From positions 1 to 59,081 of the forward strand of contig NZ_BAGM01000020.1 of NCBI RefSeq assembly GCF_000308855.1: DNA of 59,081 nucleotides, given 5' to 3'. A program made the translations under genes and the position numbers. The notes under the pieces were generated by a model, which worked only from the letters and a program-made list of their open reading frames with translations, made no database searches and was not told where the DNA came from. The stretch is from Nocardia veterana NBRC 100344. GTDB taxonomy: Bacteria > Actinomycetota > Actinomycetes > Mycobacteriales > Mycobacteriaceae. Each line of letters opens with the position of its first letter. Position 1 is the stretch's first letter. Shown here piece by piece: positions 1 to 8,262 of the stretch.

Positions 1-1
1 G

Positions 2-361
2 GCGTTCGCGCTGCTGTTCGTCGGCGCCGGGCCCGCCGTCATGGCGGTGGCCGGCGTGGCGGCCACGGTGTACCTGCGTTACCGCGGCGACCCGCCGCCC
101 CGGGCCGGCGCACGGTGGGGTGAATGGGTGAGCGTCGGCGCCTGTGCCGCGCTCGCCGCGGCGATCTGCGGGCAGTTCGGTCCGGCGACGTGGCTCGCGA
201 TCGGTGCGCCGATCGCGGCCCTGGTCCTGGTCTTCGTCCCGCTGCGGCGGGTCCCGGCCGCGGAGCCGACGCGTCAGGGCGACGTCAGCGCCCCCGGGCA
301 CGCTGGACGGGCAGCGTCCGTACCTGTGAAGGAGAGCCATGTCGGTAGGACGAACAACTGA
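2..361 (+). CDS. C-terminal end of an integral membrane protein (5' end outside the window)
   Basis: The frame is open from the left edge and stops at TGA 359-361, so only about 119 C-terminal residues are visible. They contain two hydrophobic segments, roughly residues 1-25 and 45-75, separated by an Arg/Pro-rich loop, and end in a polar tail. This fits the last two helices of a transporter such as an MFS permease, but no diagnostic motif is left. The end overlaps the next gene by 23 bases, which suggests co-transcription. It could also be the membrane half of a split lysyl-phosphatidylglycerol system, because a DUF2156 protein follows; nothing in the visible part proves this. Confidence 0.55.
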   Translation, partial: AFALLFVGAGPAVMAVAGVAATVYLRYRGDPPPRAGARWGEWVSVGACAALAAAICGQFGPATWLAIGAPIAALVLVFVPLRRVPAAEPTRQGDVSAPGHAGRAASVPVKESHVGRTNN

Positions 362-1346
362 CGAGACGCCCCACCACCCGACGTCCGGTGCCTTGGACTG
401 GGTCGCCGAATTCGCCGATCACCCGAGCGGTTTCATCGCCTGCAACGACGGCACCGATCACTACTCCACCCCCGACGTTCCCGGCGTGGTGGCCTACCGT
501 CGGCGCGGCCGGTCGGTTCTGATCTTCGGCGGTCCGTTCGCTCCGCGGCACGCCCGCGCGGACCTGCTGGCCGCCTTCGCCCGGGACGTGGTCGGCCGCC
601 GCCACACCGTGGTCGTGCAGGTTCGTCCCGAGGATGTGGAATTCTTCGTGCGGCAAGGCTTTTCGGTGAACCAGTTCGGCTGCTCCTACTCGATCGAGCT
701 GGCCGCGTTCACGAGTAGGGGTAAACCGCTGGCCAAGGTGCGCCAGAACATCTCGCGGGCCAAGCGGGAGGGCACCACCGTCACCGAGATCGCACCCGGG
801 GAGCGCGAGGACGAACTCGACGCGATCGACGCCGAGTGGCTGCGGGCGAAGGGACGTCACGTGAAGAAGCTCGACTTCATGGTGGGCCAGCGCGGCGGCC
901 GGGGAGCGCGGTCGCGACGCCTGTTCATCGCCGAGCGGGACGGGCGGATCACCGGCTATGTGTCGTATTCCCCGGCATTCGGCACCCGTCCCGGTTGGCT
1001 CTACGATCTCACCCGGCGTACCCCGGATGCGTCGGTGGGCACCATCGAGTTGGTCAATTTCCAAGCGCTGCAACAGTTCACCGCGGAAGGGGCGCGCTGG
1101 CTGCACCTCGGACTGACCCCGTTCGCCGGACTCGGAGCCGACGATCATCCGGGGGCGAACGGGTTGGTGCGTTGGATGGTGCGGACCCTGTCGGAACGGG
1201 GTTCCTTCGTCTACCCCGCCAAGACCCAGCAGGCCTTCAAACTGAAATGGGCACCGCACATCGTCGAGCCCGAATACCTGGCGTTCCGAGGCGGGCCGCG
1301 CCCGAGCTCGGTGTGGCAATTGCTTCGTGTCACCAATTCGGTCTGA
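339..1346 (+). CDS. DUF2156 (MprF/LysX C-terminal-like) aminoacyl-transferase-type protein
   Basis: This 335-residue soluble protein resembles the C-terminal synthase domain of MprF/LysX. That domain has tandem GNAT-like folds and moves an amino acid from aminoacyl-tRNA to phosphatidylglycerol or another amine or hydroxyl acceptor. Supporting segments are the 'VRQNISRAKREG' helix near residue 130, 'AEWLRAKGR' near 165, 'GYVSYSPAF' near 207 and 'YDLTRR' near 223, in the family order. No transmembrane segment or tRNA-synthetase domain is present, so it is a stand-alone transferase module. The ATG follows GGAGAG at a good distance. Downstream genes encode an HD protein and an MMPL exporter. The substrate is unknown: it could remodel membrane lipid or decorate a small molecule made by the next operon. 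Confidence 0.7.
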   Translation: MSVGRTTDETPHHPTSGALDWVAEFADHPSGFIACNDGTDHYSTPDVPGVVAYRRRGRSVLIFGGPFAPRHARADLLAAFARDVVGRRHTVVVQVRPEDVEFFVRQGFSVNQFGCSYSIELAAFTSRGKPLAKVRQNISRAKREGTTVTEIAPGEREDELDAIDAEWLRAKGRHVKKLDFMVGQRGGRGARSRRLFIAERDGRITGYVSYSPAFGTRPGWLYDLTRRTPDASVGTIELVNFQALQQFTAEGARWLHLGLTPFAGLGADDHPGANGLVRWMVRTLSERGSFVYPAKTQQAFKLKWAPHIVEPEYLAFRGGPRPSSVWQLLRVTNSV

Positions 1347-1379
1347 CGAACAGATCAGAGGAACAGGAATGGAGAACCA

Positions 1380-2132
1380 GTGACCGATATCGAATCCTCC
1401 GCAGGTCGGCTCGCGTGGCGCGCCAAGGTCGGCTTCGCCCGGCGCGCGGTGGTGGCTCAGCTGGCCGGGATGCCCAGCGTGGTGCGCGCGGCACTGGGGG
1501 GTGCGCACAACCGGCCCGGAATCACGGTGGCGGCGGCGCCACCGGACAGCCGGCTGGCCCGCCAGGCCACCGATCTGGCCGAGGAGATCTACGGTGAGCA
1601 ATTGCTCGCCCACTGCGTTCGGTGCTGGTATTTCGGAGATGTCTTCGCGCAGTTGGGGAATCTGCGATACGACCCCGAATTGTTCTATATCGCCTGCCTG
1701 TTGCACGATGCCGGCCTGACCGACCGTTTCCGGCCACCGGCCGAGGCGGCGTGTTTCGCCGTGCACGGTGGTGCCGCCGCACGTGACACGTTGACCGGCT
1801 GGGGTGCCGAACAGCGTTTCGCCGACACCGTCGCCGACGCGATCGCTGTGCACATGGACGTGCGGGTTCCGGTGGACAGCGGAGTGGAGGCCCATCTGCT
1901 GCACGCCGGGGCGCATCTGGACGTTGCCGGGGTGCGCTGCGGTGACGTTCCCCGGGAGGTGCTGGCGGAGATCCTGCGGCGTTGTCCGCGTGCGGATTTC
2001 GCCACCGTATTCCTGTCGGCCATGCGGCGTGAGGCCCGGGAACGGCCGGATTCGCGCGCGGCGGTGATGTGGAAGCAGGGCATGGCGCTGCCGGTCAAGA
2101 CCAATCCGCTCAACCGGATCTTGACCGAGTGA
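1380..2132 (+). CDS. HD-domain protein (putative metal-dependent hydrolase)
   Basis: The predicted protein has 250 residues and a GTG start. The HD superfamily pattern is visible: His in 'LLAHCVRCWYFG' near residue 80, the His-Asp pair in 'ACLLHDAGL' near 107-115 and a later His in 'AVHMDV' near 160. These residues normally bind divalent metal. Members hydrolyse phosphoesters or, in some groups, small nitriles and cyanamides. The sequence does not say which. The gene lies 33 bases behind the DUF2156 gene in the same direction and probably shares its transcript. The promoter of the following MMPL gene starts inside its last codons. Confidence 0.7.
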   Translation: MTDIESSAGRLAWRAKVGFARRAVVAQLAGMPSVVRAALGGAHNRPGITVAAAPPDSRLARQATDLAEEIYGEQLLAHCVRCWYFGDVFAQLGNLRYDPELFYIACLLHDAGLTDRFRPPAEAACFAVHGGAAARDTLTGWGAEQRFADTVADAIAVHMDVRVPVDSGVEAHLLHAGAHLDVAGVRCGDVPREVLAEILRRCPRADFATVFLSAMRREARERPDSRAAVMWKQGMALPVKTNPLNRILTE

Positions 2133-2175
2133 CTGACCTTGGGTAGACTCACCGACTGAGGGTCGGTGAATCTAC
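2121..2175 (+). promoter_or_regulatory. Promoter with overlapping TetR-type operator ahead of the MMPL gene
   Basis: A -35 hexamer TTGACC (2121-2126) and a -10 hexamer TAGACT (2144-2149) are separated by exactly 17 bases. An inverted repeat overlaps the -10 and the presumed start: GTAGACTCACCGAC (2143-2156), spacer TGAGG, then GTCGGTGAATCTAC (2162-2175), with 14-base arms and one mismatch. The GTCGGT/ACCGAC core and the position are typical of operators bound by TetR-family repressors of efflux genes. A TetR gene lies at 15476, but binding is inference. Confidence 0.7.
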
Positions 2176-2207
2176 ACCGGTTTGCCGAATGGTCATTGGG
2201 GGTTGTG

Positions 2208-4499
2208 ATGGTTCGTTTCAGGGTGCTCGGTCGATGCGCCGAATTGGCCCTGCGCCGTCCCCGGGCGGTGCTCGTCGCCGCGCTCGCGGTGCTCGTGGCG
2301 GCCGGCGTGTACGGGCTGCCGGCCAGCCTGAAATTGCCCGCGGCGGGCTACGACGTTCCGGGATCCATGTCCGACCGCGCGGACCGGGTTATGGAGCAGC
2401 AGTTCGGTGCGGGCGGTTACACCCTGGTGTTCACCGTCCGCGCCCCGCAGGGTGCCGACAGCGCCGCGGCGCGCGATCGGGCCGCGGCGATTTCCGCGGC
2501 GCTGCAGAATTCGCCGCATTCCCGGCACGTGCTGTCCTATTGGACGGCGCCGCCACCCCTGAACGCGTCCCTGCGCAGCACCGATGCCACCGTCGGGTTG
2601 GTCGTGGCGCGCATCGGCGGAAACGATCGGGAGGCGACCACGCGGGCGCACGATCTCGCCGAACCGCTGATCGGCGAGGTGGGCGGGGTCGACGTCCAGG
2701 CCGGCGGTCAGGCGATGACCTACAGCGAGGGCGGGCGTCAGTCGCGCGACGATCTGTTCCTGATGGAGGCGATCGCCTTCCCGCTCACCTTCATCGCGCT
2801 GGTGTGGATCTTCGGCAGCGCCCTCGCGGCGCTGGTGCCGTTGGCCGTCGCCGGGGTGGCGATCGCCGCGTCCGCGGCAGCGCTGAGCTTGATCAACACG
2901 TTCGCCAGCGTCTCCGTCTTCGCCGTCAATCTGGCCACCGCCCTGTGTCTGGCGCTCGCCATCGACTACACGCTGTTCGTGGTCAGCCGCTACCGGGAGG
3001 AATTGGCACGCGGCGTACCGCGCGATCGGGCACTGGTCCGCACGATGAACACCGCCGGCCGGACGGTGACGTATTCGGCTCTCATCGTCGCGTTGACGAT
3101 CGCGGCCATGGCCGTGTTCCCGCAATATCTGGTCCGATCCCTGGCGTACGCGGGCGTTGTGAGCGTCGGCTTCTCGCTGTTGGGTTCACTGCTGGTGGCG
3201 CCCGCGCTGGTGGTGTTCCTCGGGGACCGCATCGACGCATGGGATATCCGGCGACCGTTGGCCCGGCTGCTGGGCCGCGGCACACCCAGCGACCGCACCT
3301 CCACCGACAACGGCTGGTACCGCGTCGCGATCTTCGCGATGCGGCATGCGGTTCCGGTGGTCGTCGTGGTGGGCGGCCTCCTGCTGCTGGTCGGTGCGCC
3401 CGCGATCGGGATGAAGCTGGGTTATCCGGATGATCGGGTGCTGCCCACCTCGGCCTCGGCGCGCGCGACCGGTGACACACTGCGCACGGAATTCGCGCAG
3501 AACTTCGCCGGCACCGTCTACGTCGTCCTGCCCGAATACACCGGTGGTCCGAATCGGTTGAACGACTATGCCCGCGCTCTGTCGCGCGTGGACGGGGTCC
3601 TCGCGGTCAACGCGCCCGGCGCCGTATACGCTGCGGGACAAGCGGTTTCGATCAACAGCTACGACGCTGCCGCCGACAATCGCGCGGCCTACCTGAGTAT
3701 CAGCTCGACTCGGGACCCCTACTCGGATGCCGGCCGCGATCAGCTGGCCGCGCTGCGGGCGGTGGACACTCCCGCGCCGGCGCTCTACGGCGGACTGGCG
3801 CAGCGCAATCTGGACAACGTCCGCGGCATCACCGATCGCACGCCGATCGTGATCGCCGTCATCGCCCTGATGACCTTCGTACTGATCTTCCTGATGACCG
3901 GCAGCGTCGTACTACCGGTGAAGGCGTTGATCATGAATGTGCTCTCGCTCGGCGCTGCCTTCGGCGTTCTGGTGTGGATTTTCCAGAACGGCCATCTCGG
4001 TGCGGCCGGGACCACCGCCACCGGGCATTTCACCGCATTCATTCCGCCTTTGCTGGCGTGCGTGGCCTATGCGCTGGCAATGGACTACGAAGTATTCGTG
4101 CTGTCTCGCGTACGGGAGGAATGGCTGAACTCGAGTCGCACCGTCGCCGATAACGAGCAGGCGGTCGGAATCGGTTTGGCGCGCACCGGCAGAATCGTCA
4201 CCGCCGCGGCCACGGTGATGATATTCGTCTTCATCGCGATGAGTGCCGGGCAGGTGTCCTTCATGCGTGGGCTGGGCATCGGTTTGACCGTCGGTGTGGC
4301 ATTGGATGCTTTCCTTGTCCGTCCGCTGCTCGTACCCGCGGCAATGCGTTTGATGGGACGATTCAACTGGTGGGCTCCCGCCGCTCTGTCCCGTTTCCAC
4401 GAAAGGTGGGGATTGACCGAGGAGGAAACTGTGAGAAATCACAGCGACGTGTCGAAAAATATTCCGCAGCGGGATAATCGCGAATTCGTCGCAGATTGA
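2208..4499 (+). CDS. MMPL/RND-family transporter
   Basis: This 763-residue membrane transporter belongs to the MMPL group of the RND superfamily, which exports lipids and hydrophobic metabolites across the actinobacterial membrane using the proton gradient. The layout is an N-terminal helix, a periplasmic loop (about residues 40-190), a helix bundle, a second loop and a second bundle. The family repeat motif occurs twice, as 'IDYTLFVVSRYREE' and later 'MDYEVFVLSRVREEW', marking the two pseudo-symmetric halves with the proton-relay Asp-Tyr pairs. I chose ATG 2208, preceded by GGGGG. An in-frame GTG at 2166 lies inside the operator downstream of the predicted -10 and is less likely. The gene converges on the SARP gene with only four bases between stop codons. 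It is a plausible exporter for the adjacent biosynthetic operon. Confidence 0.9.
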   Translation: MVRFRVLGRCAELALRRPRAVLVAALAVLVAAGVYGLPASLKLPAAGYDVPGSMSDRADRVMEQQFGAGGYTLVFTVRAPQGADSAAARDRAAAISAALQNSPHSRHVLSYWTAPPPLNASLRSTDATVGLVVARIGGNDREATTRAHDLAEPLIGEVGGVDVQAGGQAMTYSEGGRQSRDDLFLMEAIAFPLTFIALVWIFGSALAALVPLAVAGVAIAASAAALSLINTFASVSVFAVNLATALCLALAIDYTLFVVSRYREELARGVPRDRALVRTMNTAGRTVTYSALIVALTIAAMAVFPQYLVRSLAYAGVVSVGFSLLGSLLVAPALVVFLGDRIDAWDIRRPLARLLGRGTPSDRTSTDNGWYRVAIFAMRHAVPVVVVVGGLLLLVGAPAIGMKLGYPDDRVLPTSASARATGDTLRTEFAQNFAGTVYVVLPEYTGGPNRLNDYARALSRVDGVLAVNAPGAVYAAGQAVSINSYDAAADNRAAYLSISSTRDPYSDAGRDQLAALRAVDTPAPALYGGLAQRNLDNVRGITDRTPIVIAVIALMTFVLIFLMTGSVVLPVKALIMNVLSLGAAFGVLVWIFQNGHLGAAGTTATGHFTAFIPPLLACVAYALAMDYEVFVLSRVREEWLNSSRTVADNEQAVGIGLARTGRIVTAAATVMIFVFIAMSAGQVSFMRGLGIGLTVGVALDAFLVRPLLVPAAMRLMGRFNWWAPAALSRFHERWGLTEEETVRNHSDVSKNIPQRDNREFVAD

Positions 4500-4503
4500 T
4501 GGT

Positions 4504-5250
4504 TCACGCACAATTCAGGTCTTGTACCGATCTGGCGATCCGGGGGTCCGGCAGCACGCCGAGCTCCCGGCTCAGCAAGCCTTTCAGATCGTTGTACAGG
4601 GCCACCGCCTCGGCCGTCCGCCCGGCCCGCTGCGCGGCCTCGATCATCAGTTCCCACAATCGTTCGTTGAGGGGGTTGTCCTTGATGAACCGGCGGCCGT
4701 GCAGGGCGATCCGGTCCAGTCGCCCGAGGTCCATCCACGCCGTCAGCAGGGCTTCCTGGGCATGGCAACGCACCGCGTACAGCTGCTCGGAGAAGCGGCG
4801 CACCCCGTCGCTGTCCACCACGTCGCGCAGGGCCTCCCCGCGCCACAGGGCGAGTGCGTCCTCCAGCACGGTGGCGGCGACCAGCGGGGTTTTCGCCGTC
4901 AGATCAGCGGCCTGCTCGACGGTGTCGATGAATTGCCAGGCATCGACCTGACTTCGTTCGATATCGATCCGGTAGCCGCTGGTTCCCGAGGTCTCCACCA
5001 GATCGGCCGGCAGTTCGTGGGCGCGGAGCCATCGGCGCAATCTCGTGATATGCGCGTGCAGGGCATTGACCGCATTCTGCGTCGATTCCGTGAGCGCGAG
5101 TTCTTCGATCAGTTCATCTCGTCCGACCACATCTCCCCGGCGGATGGCCAGTATCGCGACGAGACTGCGAAGTTTGTGCCCGTCGAGTCGAATCGAATTG
5201 CCCTCGGACGCCACTGCGGTCGGTCCCAGTACCTGAATTCGCACCTGCAC
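4504..5250 (-). CDS. SARP-family (AfsR/DnrI-like) pathway-specific activator
   Basis: This 248-residue protein has the two-part SARP layout: an OmpR-type winged-helix DNA-binding domain (about residues 1-95; 'KLRSLVAILAIRRGDVVGRDELI' region) followed by a bacterial transcriptional activation domain of helical repeats (about 100-245; 'ALALWRGEALRDV', 'ELGVLPDP'). Such proteins bind direct repeats near the -35 region and switch on antibiotic-type gene clusters. I placed the start at GTG 5250, with GGGGG five bases upstream. The longer open frame to 5340 runs through the predicted promoter. It is transcribed divergently from the aldehyde dehydrogenase operon and is probably its activator. Confidence 0.87.
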   Translation of the reverse strand: MQVRIQVLGPTAVASEGNSIRLDGHKLRSLVAILAIRRGDVVGRDELIEELALTESTQNAVNALHAHITRLRRWLRAHELPADLVETSGTSGYRIDIERSQVDAWQFIDTVEQAADLTAKTPLVAATVLEDALALWRGEALRDVVDSDGVRRFSEQLYAVRCHAQEALLTAWMDLGRLDRIALHGRRFIKDNPLNERLWELMIEAAQRAGRTAEAVALYNDLKGLLSRELGVLPDPRIARSVQDLNCA

Positions 5251-5311
5251 AGCAGCCCCCGAAATAATGTGGCAATTCACCGAATCCCCCAAGCTCCGCT
5301 GCTCGTTTGTG

Positions 5312-5340
5312 AGAGTATTGGCTCGGCTTACCCAAGTCAA
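5312..5340 (-). promoter_or_regulatory. Predicted promoter of the SARP gene
   Basis: Reading the minus strand, TTGACT (5340-5335) and TACTCT (5317-5312) are separated by 17 bases, a sigma-70-type arrangement about 60 bases upstream of the GTG at 5250. Confidence 0.5.
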
Positions 5341-5364
5341 CCTACCGGATCATCGGTGAGCGCT

Positions 5365-5415
5365 GCTCTGACGTCCGGCTGAAACCGGCCGCGTTTGCGC
5401 GTCAGAGCGGTTTCA
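5365..5415. repeat. Two interleaved inverted repeats in the SARP/operon divergent region
   Basis: GCTCTGACG (5365-5373) pairs with CGTCAGAGC (5400-5408). TGAAACCG (5380-5387) pairs with CGGTTTCA (5408-5415). Both are perfect and their arms alternate (A-B-A'-B'). They lie just upstream of a possible -10 element TAGTCT (5427-5432) that would serve the plus-strand operon. They may be binding sites for the SARP or another regulator, or an RNA structure if transcription starts further upstream. Confidence 0.45.
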
Positions 5416-5498
5416 TACCTCGTTCGTAGTCTTCGTTTCCGGGGGATCGACGGCGTTTCCCTGCACATTCCCAGGATGTTCGAACGAGGTTGGTGAGC

Positions 5499-7112
5499 AT
5501 GGCGAGCGCAGCGGACACAGTTGCGATCCCGTCTTTCGGGAGCTACATATCGGGCCGAGACGTCGACAGCGGTGACACGTGGGTCTATGTACCGCGAGCC
5601 CGGTCGACACTGACCGACTCGTTCCGGACCTTGACGGCGAAGCGGCGGCTCGACAGCGGTGAACTGCCGGCGACCGCGGCCGACCCGGACGTATTCGCCG
5701 GTCGGGTCGCGGTCGCGGACGACCGGACGATCGTCGCGGCGCTGGAGTCCGCCGCGGCCGCCGCGCGGGTGTGGCGGTCGGCGCCGCTGGAGACCCGCGT
5801 CGACCGTTTGCTGGAGCAGGTGCGGGCCAACATCGTCGACCACACCGAGACCATCGAACAGATGTTGACGGTCGAGGGGCACCCGCTGCAGTTGGCCCGG
5901 TGGGAGATCGCCGGGTGGCTGGAAGCGTGTGATCCGTTGTCGCGCAGCTTTTTCCGTGGCGAACTACACAAGGAATTCAGCTATCGCGGTCGGCGCCAGA
6001 TCGTCCGGCGGCGCGCCGACGGTGTCGTCTGCGTCAACCCGCCGGCGAACGCGCCCATGTCGAGTGCCATCTTCGCGGCGACGTTGAGCGCGGTGGCGGG
6101 CAACGCCGTCGTGGTCCGGCTGCCCCGGTCGGTGCCGCTCGGTGCCGCCTGGGCGTTGCGGGTCGTTCTCGGTGCGGCGTTGGACGCGGTGGGGGCGCCC
6201 GCCGGGACGGTGAACGCCGTATGTGGCGAGCCGGAACCCGTCCTGCAGGCCTGGCTCGCCAGCCCCCTGGTCGACGACATCATGTACTTCGGCAGCGTCG
6301 AGAACGGACTGAACTTCGAGAAGCGTTGTGTCGCAGCGGGAAAGAAGCCGATTCTGGAGCTCGCCGGAAACGACATCGTGGTCGTGTGGTCGGACACCGA
6401 TCTCGACCACGCCTCGGATGCACTGCTGGAAGGGTTCTTCGGATCGGGCCAGCTGTGCATGATTCCGAATCTGGTTCTCGTGCATCCGGATGTGGCCGAC
6501 GACCTGATCGCGCGGGTCGCGAAGAAGGCGCAGCAGCTGCGCCCCGGCTATCCCGACGACGAGGACGTGCTGCTGTCGCCGGTGCTGCGCCACGACCGGT
6601 TCCGCCGGGTGCTCGACGACGCGCTGGCGAAGGGCGCACAGCTGATCACCGGTGGGTCCGGTATGCATCTCGACGGAACTCCGGGTGACAGCGGATATTT
6701 CCTGCAGCCGACCGTGCTCCGGGTGGACGGGCTCGAGCGCGCGCGCGAACTCGAGGCGGTCGAACACGAGACCTTCTTCCCGCTGCTTCCGATCGTGGTG
6801 CCGGCGCCGGAATCCGACGAGCGGCTCCTGGCGCGCTTCATCGACTTCGTCAACTCCAACCTGTACGGCCTGCGGAATTCGCTGTGGGCCGCCGATGCCG
6901 GCGTGATTCAGCGGTATGTGGACGAGGTCGTCAACGGCGGCTTGCTGAAGGTCAACGACTCGCACATCGCCTTCTCCGCCCCGCTGCCGTCGCACGGCGG
7001 CACCGGATTGACCGGCGGCGCCGTCGGCGAGGCGAACTATCCGGTGCTGCGCACCACGCATATCCAGGGTGTTTCCGTGCTGGCGCCGGGCACCGCACCT
7101 CGATACCACTGA
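5499..7112 (+). CDS. Aldehyde dehydrogenase superfamily protein
   Basis: This is an NAD(P)-dependent aldehyde dehydrogenase fold of about 537 residues. The catalytic Cys lies in 'GSGQLCM' (about residue 322) and the general-base Glu in 'ILELAGND' (about 286), where most members read ELGGK. Both catalytic residues are present, so it could oxidise an aldehyde or, if acylating, reduce an acyl-CoA. The unusual LAGND segment and long N-terminus set it apart from the common betaine-aldehyde type. ATG 5499 has CGAGG upstream; GTG 5493 is an alternative start. It is the first gene of the ten-gene operon and is divergent from the SARP gene. The aminotransferase two genes downstream suggests that an aldehyde intermediate is made or consumed. 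Confidence 0.85.
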   Translation: MASAADTVAIPSFGSYISGRDVDSGDTWVYVPRARSTLTDSFRTLTAKRRLDSGELPATAADPDVFAGRVAVADDRTIVAALESAAAAARVWRSAPLETRVDRLLEQVRANIVDHTETIEQMLTVEGHPLQLARWEIAGWLEACDPLSRSFFRGELHKEFSYRGRRQIVRRRADGVVCVNPPANAPMSSAIFAATLSAVAGNAVVVRLPRSVPLGAAWALRVVLGAALDAVGAPAGTVNAVCGEPEPVLQAWLASPLVDDIMYFGSVENGLNFEKRCVAAGKKPILELAGNDIVVVWSDTDLDHASDALLEGFFGSGQLCMIPNLVLVHPDVADDLIARVAKKAQQLRPGYPDDEDVLLSPVLRHDRFRRVLDDALAKGAQLITGGSGMHLDGTPGDSGYFLQPTVLRVDGLERARELEAVEHETFFPLLPIVVPAPESDERLLARFIDFVNSNLYGLRNSLWAADAGVIQRYVDEVVNGGLLKVNDSHIAFSAPLPSHGGTGLTGGAVGEANYPVLRTTHIQGVSVLAPGTAPRYH

Positions 7113-7125
7113 AGGGGGAGTCCGG

Positions 7126-8259
7126 ATGCGAACGATGGACGAAGCGCGTGCGGTCTGCGAGAAATACCTCCCGGGGCTGCGCTCGGCCCTGCTGGAACAT
7201 CCGCTGCCGGAACTGGAATCACCCGGTGGTCCGGCCCTGGAGCTGTTCCGCAAGTACGGAGGTCCGGGTCTGCTGGTGCCGGCCGAGTACTCCGGGCACG
7301 GGGTCCAGCCGCTGGAAGCGGTGCGGATCACCCGGGCGATCGGGGCCTGCGCGCCGTCGCTGGCGGTAGCGACGACGATGCATCACTTCTCGGTGGCGAC
7401 CATCTTCACGCTCGCTGCCGGGCTCCGGTCCAGCGGGGTCGAATGGGCGCTGCTGGAGGGCATCGCCGATCAAAACCTGCTCGTCGCTTCGGGTTTCGCC
7501 GAGGGCAGACCCGGACAGGGCATTCTGAGCCCGACGCTGCGCGGGACGCCCGCCCCCGGCGGGATCGTGGTGAACGGGTCGAAGAAGCCGTGCAGTCTCG
7601 CGGCGTCGATGGACCTGCTGTCGGCGAGCGTCGCGATCGAGACGCCCACCGGGGTCGAGACCTCGGTGATTCTGATCCCCGCCGGAACGGAGGGACTGTC
7701 GGTGCACCCGTTCTGGTCCACCCCGATTCTCGGCGGCGCCGAAAGCGACGAGGTTCGCCTCACCGACACCTTCGTCGACGAGCGACTCGTCGTCCCGGTC
7801 GGCGTCGGCGCGAACGGCGAACTGGACGAGCTGCAGACGGTCGGCCTGATCTGGTTCGAAATGCTCATCACCGCAAGCTATCTGGGGATGGCGAGCGCGT
7901 TGGTCGAGCGCGTGTTCGATGCCGACCGGGCCGGTGCCGACCGCCGCGCCGAACTCGGGATCCGCCTGGAAACCGCGGCATTGCTCCTGGAGGGTACGGC
8001 GGCCGCGCTCGCGGCGGGGGCCAACACCAATACCGACCTCGCCCGGGCCCTGGTGGCCCGATACGGCGCGGTCGACGCGATCCGCGACGCGGCCGGCGCG
8101 GCACTCGCGGCACTCGGCGGCATCGCCTTCGTCACCGATCCGGATCTCGCGTATCTCGTCGCCGCCTGCCAGTGTTCGGCATTTCATCCGCCCTCGCGCT
8201 CGGCGGCCGGGGCGGACCTGGTCGCGAGCCTGGCCGGCGACGTCCTGCGGATCGAGTGA
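7126..8259 (+). CDS. Acyl-CoA dehydrogenase-like flavoprotein
   Basis: This 377-residue protein has the acyl-CoA dehydrogenase fold: an N-terminal helical domain ('FRKYGGPGLLVPAEYSGHG'), a middle beta domain ('LVASGFAEGRPGQG', 'VNGSKKPCSLA') and a C-terminal helical bundle (about residues 240-375). FAD-dependent members desaturate acyl thioesters, and others hydroxylate amines or aromatics with a partner flavin reductase. The canonical catalytic Glu region is not obvious, so an oxidative role other than beta-oxidation is possible. The start ATG is preceded by AAGGGGGAG. It lies 13 bases after the aldehyde dehydrogenase and 3 bases before the aminotransferase, in the same operon. Confidence 0.8.
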   Translation: MRTMDEARAVCEKYLPGLRSALLEHPLPELESPGGPALELFRKYGGPGLLVPAEYSGHGVQPLEAVRITRAIGACAPSLAVATTMHHFSVATIFTLAAGLRSSGVEWALLEGIADQNLLVASGFAEGRPGQGILSPTLRGTPAPGGIVVNGSKKPCSLAASMDLLSASVAIETPTGVETSVILIPAGTEGLSVHPFWSTPILGGAESDEVRLTDTFVDERLVVPVGVGANGELDELQTVGLIWFEMLITASYLGMASALVERVFDADRAGADRRAELGIRLETAALLLEGTAAALAAGANTNTDLARALVARYGAVDAIRDAAGAALAALGGIAFVTDPDLAYLVAACQCSAFHPPSRSAAGADLVASLAGDVLRIE

Positions 8260-8262
8260 GCG

